This document shows positions 18,088 to 26,869 of a stretch of 64,000 bases of DNA, in pieces. The translations under genes and the position numbers were made by a program. The stretch lies in contig CAWCUZ010000003.1 in NCBI GenBank assembly GCA_963798795.1, positions 52,215 through 116,214 on the forward strand. The letters are read 5' to 3'. The notes under the pieces are model-generated. The model was given only the letters and a program-made list of their open reading frames with translations, searched no databases and had not been told where the DNA came from. Position 1 is the first letter of the stretch, and each line of letters begins with the position of its first letter. This stretch comes from CAWCUZ01 sp963798795. Its GTDB lineage: Bacteria; Acidobacteriota; Vicinamibacteria; Vicinamibacterales; SCN-69-37.

Positions 18088-18903
18088 GTGATCACGCGCT
18101 TCGCGCCCGCGCCGACCGGCTACCTCCACCTCGGCCACGTGGCCAACGCGCTGTTCGTGTGGGACGAACGGCGTTCCGGCGCGCGCGTGCTGCTGCGCAT
18201 CGAAGATCACGACCGCCAGCGCTGCCGGCCGGAATACGAGCGCGCGATGCTCGAAGACCTCGCGTGGCTCGGGTTCGAGGCCGATGGCGCGCCGGTCCGC
18301 CAGAGCGATCGGTACCAAATCTACCTGGACGTCGCCCGGCAGCTCGAGTCGCGGGGGCTCCTCTACGGCTGCGCATGTACCAGGCGCGCGCCCGGCCCGG
18401 ATGACTCGACCCCCACGCCGGCGTCCGGTGCGGAGCGGCCGTATCCAGGAACCTGCCGTGACGCGGGCCATGCGCTCACCGATGGCGTCGGCTGGCGCGT
18501 GCGCATGCCGGACGACGAGGTCCGGTTCGATGACCGCTGGGGCGGGCCGCAGGTTCAGACGCCGAGTGCCCAATGCGGCGACCTGCTGATTCGCGATCGC
18601 CTGGGCAACTGGACCTATCAGTTCGTCGCCACGGTCGACGACCATCTTCAGGGCGTCACCGACGTCATCCGCGGGCGGGACCTGCTCGCGTCGACCGGCC
18701 GGCAGATTCTGCTGGGCCGGCTCATCGGCCGGCCGGCGCCGGCGCGGTTCGCGCACCACGGTTTGATCATGAAGTCGCCGGCGCAGAAGCTGAGCAAGTC
18801 CGACCGCGACACGAGCGTGCGAGACCTGCGCGCTGCCGGCTGGACGCGCGACGACGTGCTGGCGGAGGCCGCGCGCCGGCGCGAACCGCCGCCGGGCTGG
18901 TGA
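18088..18903 (+). CDS. gluQ: glutamyl-Q tRNA(Asp) synthetase
   Basis: 271 residues, a truncated class I GluRS lacking the anticodon-binding domain, which is the GluQ-RS length. Motifs: FAPAPTGYLHLGHVANAL (HIGH-type signature), LLRIEDHDRQRCRPEY, and KSPAQKLSKSDRDTS (KMSKS-type). GluQ-RS activates glutamate without tRNA and attaches it to queuosine at the wobble position of tRNA-Asp. GTG start chosen because it begins the conserved ITRFAPAPTG. The zinc site is only partly evident (YGCACTRR, GTCRD). Followed by a long hairpin likely to act as terminator. Confidence 0.9.
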   Translation: MITRFAPAPTGYLHLGHVANALFVWDERRSGARVLLRIEDHDRQRCRPEYERAMLEDLAWLGFEADGAPVRQSDRYQIYLDVARQLESRGLLYGCACTRRAPGPDDSTPTPASGAERPYPGTCRDAGHALTDGVGWRVRMPDDEVRFDDRWGGPQVQTPSAQCGDLLIRDRLGNWTYQFVATVDDHLQGVTDVIRGRDLLASTGRQILLGRLIGRPAPARFAHHGLIMKSPAQKLSKSDRDTSVRDLRAAGWTRDDVLAEAARRREPPPGW

Positions 18904-18984
18904 GGGGTCAGACCGGGGTCAAACCAGGGTCAGACCAGGGTCAAACCTTGGTCTGACCCTGGTTTGACCCTGGTCTGACCCCTC
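18902..18984. terminator. large inverted repeat of GGGTCARACC units between convergent genes
   Basis: The left arm carries GGGGTCAGACC, GGGGTCAAACC, AGGGTCAGACC and AGGGTCAAACC. The right arm is nearly its exact reverse complement, giving arms of about 38 bp with a tiny loop near 18940. It sits exactly between gluQ and the convergent S10 peptidase and ends on both stop codons, so it may serve as a bidirectional terminator. The 11-bp sub-repeats alternate TCAGACC and TCAAACC. Confidence 0.7.
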
Positions 18985-20527
18985 ACCGTTTCGCGTACAG
19001 CTCCTGCACGTCCTTCTTCAGCGCGGCCTGGCTGTCGGGGCGGCTGTAGAACATGTGGCCGCCCGGGTACTCACGCACGGCCACGCGCGTCGGGTCGCCC
19101 ATCACCGGCATCTGATCCACCGACAGCACCGAGCCCATGAACGGGCACGACAGGTCGTTCCAGCCGTGCACAATCAGGACGCGCAGCTTGGGATCGGCGG
19201 CCACGGCCTGGCGCAGATCGTCGACGGCGCCCGCCCGGAGTGAGGCGCTGTCCGAATCCCACTGCCCGTTCACTTCGTAGCTGAGCGCGTGGTACGCCCC
19301 CGCCGCGTGCCAGCCGACGACTCGCGTCACGAAATCCACCATCGCCGTCGTCGTCGGCGCGATGATGCTCTCGAGCAGCGGGTCGTTGCTCCGCTGCTGC
19401 GGCGCGAACGGGTAGGGATCGAACGACGTGACGTTCGAGTCGTACACGCTGCCGATCTTCCCATCCTCGCGGTGCACTTCGCGCAGGTAGGCGCCAATCT
19501 CGATGCGCCCGCCCGCGTGCCGCACGAAGTCGCGGTCGAGACCGGTGAGCTCCGTCACCTTGTTGACGATGCGATCGATGGCCTTGGGATCCGACCGACC
19601 GAGCAGCAGATCGGCCGCGTAGCCCGTGCGCGCGTACTCGATGATCGGCGCCATGGCCGCGGCGGTGAGTTTGTGCTGGCGCTCGAGGCTGGCCGCGGCA
19701 ATCGACGGCAGCGTCACGATCCACGGCAGCGGCGAGATGTCGCCGTCGTCGGTGATCGTCGGGTTCAGGTACGGCGACACGGGCACGATGCCGTTCATCG
19801 CCACGCCGACCTGCGACTGCAGGAAATGCGTCACGCGCGGCACGCGGTAGCCGCCGTAGCTCTCGCCGACCAGGTACTTGCGCGACTGGAGCCGCTGGTT
19901 CTTGACGAGCCAGTCGAAGATGACGCGCGACAGATACTGAATGTCCGCGTCCGTGCTGTAGAAGTCCTTCTTCGTCTGATCCGGCGCCTCGAGCGAGCGG
20001 CTGAATCCCGTGCCGACCGGATCGATGAACACGAGGTCCGTGAAGTCGAGCCACGTGCCCGGGTTGTCGACGAGCGTCGGCGGCGCCGACGCGCTGTCGC
20101 CCTCGTCTCCGAACGGGACGTGCTTCGGCCCGATCGCGCCAAGGTTCAGGTACACCGACGACGCGCCCGGTCCGCCGTTGAACGCGAACGTCACCGCGCG
20201 GTCCGGAGCATCCATCGTGTACGACGTAAAGACGACTTCGGCCGTCTTCTTGCCTTCAAGGTCGTAGACCGGCATCGTGCCGACGGTGGCCGTGTAATTC
20301 AGCGTGCGGCCGTTCAGCCGGATGCTCTGATCGACGTGCGCGTCGGGCGGCAACGGCGGAAGCTGGTCGCTCGAGGCCGCCTGGGCCGGCGCCGATGGTT
20401 TCGATGGCGCGGCCTGCTGCGCCGCCTGCTGCGCCAGCACGCCGGGCGCCAGGAGCACCAGCGTGAGCGCCACCGAGGCCATGCCCGCTGTCCGGATACG
20501 AGCGATGAAAGACGGGGCTGAGATCAT
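18983..20527 (-). CDS. exported S10 serine carboxypeptidase-like peptidase
   Basis: 514 residues with a signal peptide (VALTLVLLAPGVLAQQ). Motifs of the S10 alpha/beta-hydrolase fold: FNGGPGASSVYLNLGAIGP (oxyanion region), FIDPVGTGFSRS, nucleophile serine in LVGESYGGYRVPR, the catalytic Asp region GWNDLSCPF and His in PGGHMFYSR. It would trim peptides from the C-terminus in the periplasm. The bacterial relatives are common in Acidobacteriota and Xanthomonadales. Confidence 0.88.
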   Translation of the reverse strand: MISAPSFIARIRTAGMASVALTLVLLAPGVLAQQAAQQAAPSKPSAPAQAASSDQLPPLPPDAHVDQSIRLNGRTLNYTATVGTMPVYDLEGKKTAEVVFTSYTMDAPDRAVTFAFNGGPGASSVYLNLGAIGPKHVPFGDEGDSASAPPTLVDNPGTWLDFTDLVFIDPVGTGFSRSLEAPDQTKKDFYSTDADIQYLSRVIFDWLVKNQRLQSRKYLVGESYGGYRVPRVTHFLQSQVGVAMNGIVPVSPYLNPTITDDGDISPLPWIVTLPSIAAASLERQHKLTAAAMAPIIEYARTGYAADLLLGRSDPKAIDRIVNKVTELTGLDRDFVRHAGGRIEIGAYLREVHREDGKIGSVYDSNVTSFDPYPFAPQQRSNDPLLESIIAPTTTAMVDFVTRVVGWHAAGAYHALSYEVNGQWDSDSASLRAGAVDDLRQAVAADPKLRVLIVHGWNDLSCPFMGSVLSVDQMPVMGDPTRVAVREYPGGHMFYSRPDSQAALKKDVQELYAKR

Positions 20528-20584
20528 CCGCCCAGCATACTGCGGGAACGCCGGCTGATAGACGATACTTTCGTCGGCATCACC

Positions 20585-20971
20585 ATGAGCGCCTGCTCTG
20601 AGCCGCCGCCGCGCCTGCTGCTCGACGGCATCGCGCAGTTCAACCGCGGTGAGTACTTCGAGCAGCACGAGACGCTCGAAGACCTGTGGCGCGCCGAGCC
20701 GCGCGAGATCCGCGGGCTCTACCAGGGCATCCTCCAGATCGGCGTCGCGTTCCACCATCTGCGGCGCGGCAATCATCACGGTACCGTCCGGATGCTGCAG
20801 CGGGGACTGGCGCGTCTCGGAGCGTTTGCGCCGCGGTGTCAGGGCGTGGATGTGGCCGCGCTCATCGCCGACGCGGCCGCGGCACTGGAGTTGGTCGAGC
20901 GCCTCGGCCCCGACCGGCTCCGCGAGTTCGACTGGGATCTCGCGCCCACCGTGCGACTGACGCGGTCGTAG
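20585..20971 (+). CDS. DUF309 domain protein
   Basis: 128 residues. The helical signature GIAQFNRGEYFEQHETLEDL followed by WR, and YQGILQIGVAFHHLRRGNHH, is the DUF309 motif (paired His/Glu helices). Function unknown; the His/Glu pattern suggests metal or small-molecule binding (inference). Divergent from the S10 peptidase. Confidence 0.75.
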   Translation: MSACSEPPPRLLLDGIAQFNRGEYFEQHETLEDLWRAEPREIRGLYQGILQIGVAFHHLRRGNHHGTVRMLQRGLARLGAFAPRCQGVDVAALIADAAAALELVERLGPDRLREFDWDLAPTVRLTRS

Positions 20972-20976
20972 CTCGC

Positions 20977-21816
20977 TCAGTTGACGTGTCTGTTCAGGGT
21001 GTAGCTGAAATCGCCATTCCCTGTGAGCAAACGGCCCCGCTCGTCCAGGAAGAACAGCACGGCGTCGCCCACGGCCAGGAAGGACAACGAGGTCGCCGGC
21101 GAATCGGGGTCCAGTTGATAGGTGACCGGCCGCCCGTTCGCGCGCCCGTCGCTGGCGACCACCCACCGGCCCTCGATTGGCGCGTCGCGATGCCCGGTGC
21201 GTTCGAGCGCATAGGTCGTCGGCTCATGGGTGCGCGGATCCCGATTCAGCGTCAGCTTCCACTTCACCTTGAAACAGCCCGTCTCGGCCGCGAGCCCGAT
21301 GCGCGGCGCAATCTCCCGGCACGGCGTGCGTCCCTCGAAGACCGCGTGAACCGGCACATCGTCCACGGCCCCCGAGACCAGCCAGAAGAACGGATTGGGG
21401 GCCGAGGGGATCGGCGGTTCACGATTGAGCGTGTAGCTCCAGCCGCCGTCGCCGACCTGCAGATGGCCGTCCCGGTCCAACAGGTGAAGCAGGTTCCCGT
21501 TCACCTCGAGGAACGTGATGGACGGCGCCGGTGTGGACCGGTCGAGGCGGTAGATCGCCGCCGGTTCGCCGCGGCCTGTCTGCCGGACCACCTCGACCAT
21601 CCCGTCGAACGTGACGGTGCGGCCGCCGCCGATGAACCCCAGCGTGTTCGGCTGCGCTTCGCCAAAGTTGATCGTCAGCGAAAAGCGGCGCGGCGGCGTC
21701 ACCTGGAGCGAGAGATGCCACCGGATGAAGTCGCAGGTCACGTCCCGGGGCACTCCCACGACCGGCCTGATCGCGGCATCGCAGGGTGTGCTGGCGACGA
21801 ACGTGGTTTCGCGCAC
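20977..21816 (-). CDS. hypothetical protein with repeated beta-strand modules
   Basis: About 279 residues; GTG at 21816 is a guess because the frame stays open upstream into a truncated vapC on the other strand. It shows a repeated pattern: SITFLEVNGNLLHLLDRDGH + DGGWSYTLNR, and SLSFLAVGDAVLFFLDERGR + NGDFSYTLNR at the C-terminus, so two to three copies of one module of about 120 residues. No family recognised. The signal peptide may have been lost by the rearrangement at about 21.83 kb. Confidence 0.5.
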   Translation of the reverse strand: MRETTFVASTPCDAAIRPVVGVPRDVTCDFIRWHLSLQVTPPRRFSLTINFGEAQPNTLGFIGGGRTVTFDGMVEVVRQTGRGEPAAIYRLDRSTPAPSITFLEVNGNLLHLLDRDGHLQVGDGGWSYTLNREPPIPSAPNPFFWLVSGAVDDVPVHAVFEGRTPCREIAPRIGLAAETGCFKVKWKLTLNRDPRTHEPTTYALERTGHRDAPIEGRWVVASDGRANGRPVTYQLDPDSPATSLSFLAVGDAVLFFLDERGRLLTGNGDFSYTLNRHVN

Positions 21817-21828
21817 GGCCGCGTGTGA

Positions 21829-22200
21829 TGCAGGGGCGCCGATCTCGAGCGCGAGCACAACCGCGGGCGGCCCGGCCGCGCCGTCGAGTTTCTCGAATCC
21901 ACTCCCGACGCCCGCTTCTATCTCCCGTCCATCGTCGCGGGCGACCTCGCATCCGGCGTGTTTCTGGCGCAGCGACCGACGTGGGAGGCGTTCGTCGCGC
22001 CCTTCTATGTCCTGCCCGTCACGCCGGACGTGTGCTGGGAGTACGGCCGGGCGTTCCGGTACTTCAAGGACAACGGACGCGTGATCGGCGGCAACGACCT
22101 GTGGATTGCCGCCACCGCGCTCGCGTACCGGATGCCCGTCCTGACCCGGAACACCGCGCACTTCCGCCGCGTGCCCAACGTCGACGTCCGGACATATTGA
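21829..22200 (+). pseudogene. vapC remnant (PIN domain, 5' truncated)
   Basis: The frame after a stop at 21826 reads DLEREHNRGRPGRA, then LPSIVAGDLASGV, GNDLWIAATALAYRMPV and LTRNTAHFRRVP, which is the body and C-terminus of a PIN-domain ribonuclease toxin (conserved Asp in NDLWIAA, N-F-R tail). The N-terminal Met and the first acidic LDTS-type motif are missing, so it is a remnant. Confidence 0.7.
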
Positions 22201-22226
22201 AGGCCCGGTCGAAGTCGAACAGGAGC

Positions 22227-22256
22227 GTGACCACATCATGCTACAATTGTGGTCAC
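22227..22256. promoter_or_regulatory. perfect 9-bp inverted repeat, possible toxin-antitoxin operator
   Basis: GTGACCACA at 22227-22235 and TGTGGTCAC at 22248-22256 are perfect reverse complements with a 12-base spacer. It lies between two broken vapC remnants and could be the operator left from their lost antitoxin. Confidence 0.45.
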
Positions 22257-22271
22257 AGACGCGAACGCCTG

Positions 22272-22519
22272 ATGACGCCGGCGGAATGCCGCGCGGTCGT
22301 GGCGCAGTTCGATCTGGACTGGAACGCACGCTCGTCATCCCGCTCAACGACGACGTGGCCCTGGCCGCGGGCCGGCTCGCCGATCGCCAGGCGCTGCGCG
22401 GCGGCGATGCGGTTCACCTGGCGTCGTTCGAGACGCTCCTCGCCCGTTGCGATGATGACGACGTCCGGTTCTCGTGCGCGGACGACCGCCTGACCCGTGC
22501 GGCCAGGCGCCTGCGGTGA
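22272..22519 (+). pseudogene. second vapC-like PIN remnant, frameshifted
   Basis: It reads MTPAECRAVVAQFDLDW in one frame and then, after a shift near 22327, VIPLNDDVALAAGRLADRQA and RGGDAVHLASFETLL plus SCADDRLTRAARRLR. The GGDAVHLA and D-x-RL motifs are the second half of a PIN-domain toxin. The first third is absent. Confidence 0.6.
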
Positions 22520-22537
22520 ACCGCGCCAATGCCGGGC

Positions 22538-22945
22538 TCAGTACCCCACCACGCGCAGCCCGGGCACGCGTGAAAAGTCCTTCACGTTCTTCGTCACCAG
22601 CGGCGCCTCGTCCAGCAGCGCGGCCGTGGCGATCAGTAGATCCATCGCGGCGACCTGCCGGCGCTGCCGGTGGATCGACGCCAGCAGACGGGCGTGCGCC
22701 GGCGCGAAACGCGCGTCCGGGTAGGCGACGAGCACGCCGTTGAACAGCCGATCGAGCTCCGCGTGCTCGCGCAGGGGCCGCCGGGCCAGCTCCGCGCCGG
22801 CCCGAAGCTCGCACAGCACGTGCACCGACACGACAAGCGTTTCGTCCTCGTCGAGCGACTCCATCAGATCGAACGCCGGCCCCGGCCGCTCGCGATCCGC
22901 CTCTCGCAGCAGATCGATGAGCAGCGAGCTGTCGAGATGGATCAT
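22538..22945 (-). CDS. vapC: VapC-type PIN-domain toxin ribonuclease
   Basis: 135 residues. Acidic PIN active-site residues are visible: MIHLDSSLLIDLL (D5), VSVHVLCELRAG (Glu), VAAMDLLIATAAL (Asp) and the tail TKNVKDFSRVPGL. It is a probable Mg-dependent RNase. The start ATG overlaps the antitoxin stop by four bases, the usual vapBC arrangement. Appears intact, unlike the two remnants to its left. Confidence 0.9.
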   Translation of the reverse strand: MIHLDSSLLIDLLREADRERPGPAFDLMESLDEDETLVVSVHVLCELRAGAELARRPLREHAELDRLFNGVLVAYPDARFAPAHARLLASIHRQRRQVAAMDLLIATAALLDEAPLVTKNVKDFSRVPGLRVVGY

Positions 22946-23172
22946 CGCGTGACGGCCCGGGCGGGGTGGCGCCGGCGGGCCTTGACCTCGGCCTCCGCGT
23001 GATCGAGAGCGTCCGCGTTCACGTGGAGCGTTCGCACCACGTCGAGGAACCGCCCCACCGTGGGCTCGCGGCCGAACCGCGCCTTGATGACCTGCGAAAA
23101 CGACTGGCCGGGGGCCTTCTGCCGGGCAAGCAGCGTGTACGCCTCCATGTCGATGGTGATGGTCCTGACCAT
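22942..23172 (-). CDS. vapB: VapB-type antitoxin
   Basis: 76 residues. The N-terminal MVRTITIDMEAYTLLARQKA is a short beta-strand plus helix typical of ribbon-helix-helix or AbrB-like VapB proteins, followed by QSFSQVIKARFG and a basic tail (KARRRHPARAVTR) probably binding VapC. Upstream neighbour of vapC with coupled stop/start. Confidence 0.8.
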   Translation of the reverse strand: MVRTITIDMEAYTLLARQKAPGQSFSQVIKARFGREPTVGRFLDVVRTLHVNADALDHAEAEVKARRRHPARAVTR

Positions 23173-23214
23173 GCACTTATCGTGCACTTGCAGAGAGCCG
23201 GGCGTCAAGTCTTC

Positions 23215-23240
23215 CCCGGGTCTGAAGACCCGGGGCTCCT
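23215..23240. repeat. CCCGGGTCTGAAGACCCGGG-type palindromic repeat, intergenic copy
   Basis: A near-perfect palindrome CCCCGGGTCTGAAGACCCGGGG followed by CTCC. Related copies lie inside coding sequence at 23598-23625, 37139-37160 and 37341-37367. A partial GGGCTCCTTC copy follows at once. Confidence 0.7.
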
Positions 23241-23258
23241 TCCGTTTCCCGGGCTCCT

Positions 23259-24563
23259 TCAATCGCCGGGTGCCAGAAAAGTCGACCGGATGCGGGCAGT
23301 CTCCTCGAGCGTGTACGCCTCGACCCGGGTGTGGCGGAAGTACAGCCAGTAGCCGGACGAGGCGATCACCTCGACAATGATGAGGACGCGCGCGACGCGG
23401 AGCCATGCGGTGCGCCGCTCGCGGATAGCCCGCTCGAGCAGCCGCCAGCCGAGCACCATCGACGTCACGGCCGACGGGAGGAAATAGAACTGCCAGTACT
23501 GGTGCGCTCTGGCCCAGCCCGGCGCCGCCAACAGGTACGCGAGCGCCGCGCCGCCGGAGGCGGCCAGCACGCGGCGCAGAAGCGCGGCGTCGCTCGGGTC
23601 CCCGGGCCTGAAGGCCCGGGGCTCCATTTCAAACAGCCGCCTCGACAACGGGCGCTTTGGCACGAACAGGCAGAAGGCCGTGATCGCGCTCGCGACGAGA
23701 CCCGCGTGCGTGAAGTACCGCCGGTACGTGTCGATCTGTCCGAACACGAATTGCGCCAGCGTGAAGTCCTGGTGCCAGAGAGGCTGGTCCGCCGAGAGGA
23801 TGCTGCCAAGCGCGGCCACACCGCCCCGGCCCGCGTACCAGAGGTGCCAGAGATCGAACGCGAACGTCGCGGGCGCCGCAATCACCAGCACGACGAAGAG
23901 ACGCCGCGACCGCGACCGGCGCCGCACGAGATCGGCCAGCTCGACGAGCGCCAGCGCGGCCGCGAAGAAGAACGACGGCCAGTCCACCAGCCCGCCGACG
24001 ACGATGCCGCTCACGAGCCAGGCGTAGCCGCGTCGCTCGCCCTGCCGGACCAGGACGTAGCCGTACAACTGAAGAAGGATGGCGCACAGGCACAGCGGCT
24101 CGTAGTTCACCATCCGACCGAAGTACGCGCTCATCGGCAGTGTGGCGAACACGAATCCGCCGAGCAGCGCGTGCCGCGTGCCGACGAATCGGCCGAGCCA
24201 CGCCGTGAACACGAACAGGCTGCCCAGGTGGCACGCGATGACCGTGAGCCGCGCCACGGCCGGCGAGTCCGACCCGGTCAGCGCGAACGCCGCGGCCAGC
24301 ACAAGCGCCGTCGCGGGGGGATGATGTCCGTACGGTGTGGCCTCGCCCGTGTGCGGGTTGTAGAAGACGTCGTGCGCGCGCGTCGCCGCCAGGCCCAGCG
24401 TGAGATGGCTCAGCGCGAGCGACGTGTGCATCGCGCCGTTGTCCTCGTGCCGCAGCCGCCAGTCGCGGGTCAGCCCAATCGACAGCAGCGCGAACGCGTA
24501 CAGACCGAGAAGCCCCCACGCCAGCCGCGGCACACGGCCGTCGGCACGATGCGGCCCGCTCAC
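23259..24563 (-). CDS. GT39-like polytopic membrane protein (ArnT/PMT-type)
   Basis: 434 residues, about ten transmembrane helices. The first extracytoplasmic loop RLRHEDNGAMHTSLALSHLT with acidic residues and later YNPHTGEATPYGHHPP matches the dolichyl-phosphate-mannose mannosyltransferase / GT39-like family, which moves lipid-linked sugars on the outer face of the membrane. An insert EMEPRAFRPGDPS at about residue 322 is encoded by a palindromic repeat and looks foreign to the protein. Function of this member is uncertain. Confidence 0.6.
   Translation of the reverse strand: MSGPHRADGRVPRLAWGLLGLYAFALLSIGLTRDWRLRHEDNGAMHTSLALSHLTLGLAATRAHDVFYNPHTGEATPYGHHPPATALVLAAAFALTGSDSPAVARLTVIACHLGSLFVFTAWLGRFVGTRHALLGGFVFATLPMSAYFGRMVNYEPLCLCAILLQLYGYVLVRQGERRGYAWLVSGIVVGGLVDWPSFFFAAALALVELADLVRRRSRSRRLFVVLVIAAPATFAFDLWHLWYAGRGGVAALGSILSADQPLWHQDFTLAQFVFGQIDTYRRYFTHAGLVASAITAFCLFVPKRPLSRRLFEMEPRAFRPGDPSDAALLRRVLAASGGAALAYLLAAPGWARAHQYWQFYFLPSAVTSMVLGWRLLERAIRERRTAWLRVARVLIIVEVIASSGYWLYFRHTRVEAYTLEETARIRSTFLAPGD
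23598..23625. repeat. palindromic GGGCCTGAAGGCCCGGGGCTCC repeat inside the GT39-like gene
   Basis: CCCCGGGCCTGAAGGCCCGGGG is a near-perfect palindrome read through by the membrane-protein gene as PRAFRPGD. Same family as the copies at 23215 and 37341. Confidence 0.7.
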
Positions 24564-24639
24564 GCCGGCATCTTCTCACGCGCCGCCGGTGGGAAATCCC
24601 CAATCACAAATTCGGGTGTATCCTCCCCCGGAGGTCTTG

Positions 24640-26805
24640 ATGAGACGCTTCGCCCTCCTCCCCGCCCTCCTCATCGTGCTCGCCGCCGCGCCGAGCGCGC
24701 GCCAGGCGCCGGCCGCCGACGTGGCCCGCTGGAAGCAGCAGGCCCAGAACGTCACGATCATTCGAGACGACTGGGGCATCGCCCACGTGTTCGGCAAGAC
24801 CGACGCCGACGCGGTGTTCGGCATGGAGTACGCGCAGGCCGAAGACGACTTCAACCGCGTCGAGACGAACTACCTGACGCAGCTCGGCCTCATGGCCGAG
24901 GCGGAGGGGGAGTCGCGGCTCTACCAGGACCTGCGCGCCCGTCTCTTCCTCGACCATGACGACCTGAAGAAGGACTACGCCGACAGCCCGGCCTGGCTGA
25001 AGACGCTGATGGATGCGTTCGCCGACGGCCTCAACTACTACCTGTATACCCACCCGCAGACGACTCCCCGCGTCATCACCCACTTCGAGCCGTGGATGGC
25101 CCTGTCGTTCACCGAAGGCAGCATCGGCGGCGATATCGAGCGCGCCAACCTGCGGCAGCTCCAGAGCTTCTACGGCGGCGCCGCCTCCGCGCCGCTGCCC
25201 GCTCCCGGCGTCGACCAGGACGATGCGCCCAGGGAGCCGTCCGGATCGAACGGCATCGCCATCGCGGCGTCGAACACCACGTCGCACCACGCGCTGCTGC
25301 TCATCAATCCGCACACGTCGTTCTACTTCCGGTCCGAGCTGCAGATGACGAGCGACGAGGGACTGAACGCCTACGGCGCCGTCACGTGGGGCCAGTTCTT
25401 CGTGTACCAGGGATTCAACGAGCACGCCGGGTGGATGCACACGTCGAGCGCCGTGGACGCCATCGACGAGTACCTGGAAACCGTCGAGAAGCGCGGCAAC
25501 GGCTACGTCTACAGGCACGGAAGCGACTGGCTGCCCGTCACGGCCAGGACCGTCACGCTCCGCTACAAGACGCCGAACGGCATGGTGTCGAAAACGTTCA
25601 CCGGCTATCACACGCCGCACGGGCCGGTCATCGGCGAGTCGAACGGCAAGTGGATGACGATGGCGCTGATGAACGAGCCCATCAAGGCCCTGACGCAGTC
25701 CTACACGCGCACCAAGGCGGCCGACTACGCGTCGTTCAGCAAGACGATGGAGCTGCACACGAACTCGTCGAACAACACGATCTACGCGGACAGCGGCGGG
25801 AACATCGCGTACTTCCACGGCGACTACATCCCGAAGCGCGACCCGTCGTTCGACTGGACGCAGCCGGTGGACGGCAGCAATCCGGCGACGGACTACCACG
25901 GTCTGCTGTCGCTCGACGAAACGCCGCATCTCTACGATCCGGCGAGCGGCTGGCTCTACAACTCGAACGACTCGCCCTGGGAGGCCGCCGGCCCCAGCAG
26001 CCCGAAGCAGGCCGACTTTCCGGCCTACGTCGACAGCGGCAGGCCCTCGGCGCGCGGCCATCATGCCGTGCGCGTGCTGCAGAACCGCAAGGACTTCACG
26101 CTCGATGGGCTGCTGGCCGCGGCGTTCGACAGCTATCTGACCTGGTTCGAGAAGCCCATGCCGGCGCTGATCAAGGCGTGGGATTCGCTTCCGGCAGGCG
26201 ATCCCCTGAAGGCGAAGACGGCGGATCAGATCGCCATGCTCAAACCGTGGGACCTCCGCTGGGGCGTCCAGTCGGTCCCGACGTCGCTCGCCGTGTTCTG
26301 GGGCACGCAGATTCAGCGCCAGGGACGAGGCCGGCAGGGCGGATCCATCGAGACATTGCCGGCTCACACGCTGCTCCAGGCGCTGGCCGATGCGTCCGAC
26401 AAGCTCACCGCCGACTTCGGCACCTGGCGCACGCCCTGGGGCAACATCAACCGGTTCCAGCGCCTCAACGACGACATCGCACCGAGCTTCGACGACTCCA
26501 GGCCGAGTATTCCGGTCGGCTTCACGTCGGCGACCTGGGGTTCGCTCGCGTCCTTCGGCGCGCGCGCCTATCCGAACACCAAGAAGTGGTACGGCACCAG
26601 CGGCAACAGCTTCGTCGCCGTCGTCGAGTTCGGTCCCACGGTGCGGGCCCGCGCCGTCACCGCCGGCGGCGAGAGCGGCGACCCGAAGTCACCGCACTTC
26701 GACGACGAGGCCCAGCGCTACGCGACGGGTAACCTGCGCGAGGTGTACTTCTACCGGCCGCAGCTCACCGGGCACACTGAGCGCCAGTACCACCCGGGCG
26801 GCTAG
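24640..26805 (+). CDS. penicillin acylase / AHL-acylase family hydrolase (peptidase S45)
   Basis: 721 residues, signal peptide at the N-terminus, GGAGGT ribosome site six bases before the ATG. NVTIIRDDWGIAHVFGKTDA and GMEYAQAEDDF begin the alpha chain. EPSGSNGIAIAAS marks the self-cleavage point, with the Ser-Asn as N-terminal nucleophile and next residue. The beta chain carries INPHTSFYFRSELQMTSDEG and TPHGPVIGE. Family members are autoproteolysed periplasmic Ntn-hydrolases that cleave amides such as penicillins, acyl-homoserine lactones or cyclic imides. Which substrate is used cannot be said. Confidence 0.87.
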   Translation: MRRFALLPALLIVLAAAPSARQAPAADVARWKQQAQNVTIIRDDWGIAHVFGKTDADAVFGMEYAQAEDDFNRVETNYLTQLGLMAEAEGESRLYQDLRARLFLDHDDLKKDYADSPAWLKTLMDAFADGLNYYLYTHPQTTPRVITHFEPWMALSFTEGSIGGDIERANLRQLQSFYGGAASAPLPAPGVDQDDAPREPSGSNGIAIAASNTTSHHALLLINPHTSFYFRSELQMTSDEGLNAYGAVTWGQFFVYQGFNEHAGWMHTSSAVDAIDEYLETVEKRGNGYVYRHGSDWLPVTARTVTLRYKTPNGMVSKTFTGYHTPHGPVIGESNGKWMTMALMNEPIKALTQSYTRTKAADYASFSKTMELHTNSSNNTIYADSGGNIAYFHGDYIPKRDPSFDWTQPVDGSNPATDYHGLLSLDETPHLYDPASGWLYNSNDSPWEAAGPSSPKQADFPAYVDSGRPSARGHHAVRVLQNRKDFTLDGLLAAAFDSYLTWFEKPMPALIKAWDSLPAGDPLKAKTADQIAMLKPWDLRWGVQSVPTSLAVFWGTQIQRQGRGRQGGSIETLPAHTLLQALADASDKLTADFGTWRTPWGNINRFQRLNDDIAPSFDDSRPSIPVGFTSATWGSLASFGARAYPNTKKWYGTSGNSFVAVVEFGPTVRARAVTAGGESGDPKSPHFDDEAQRYATGNLREVYFYRPQLTGHTERQYHPGG

Positions 26806-26869
26806 GGGGCGAACGCGTGGGGCCGACCCGCCGTTGTGATACCGTCGGCGCTTTCCCGGGAGGTCTGTG

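Noticed and set aside
20977..22347. Treating the whole 456-codon minus-strand frame as one protein
   Set aside because: Its first 175 codons lie opposite a recognisable PIN-domain remnant and look like a shadow; only the repeated beta modules at the C-terminal side are convincing.
24604..26367. 587-codon minus-strand frame opposite the penicillin acylase homologue
   Set aside because: Shadow; the acylase has a ribosome site, signal peptide and Ntn motif.
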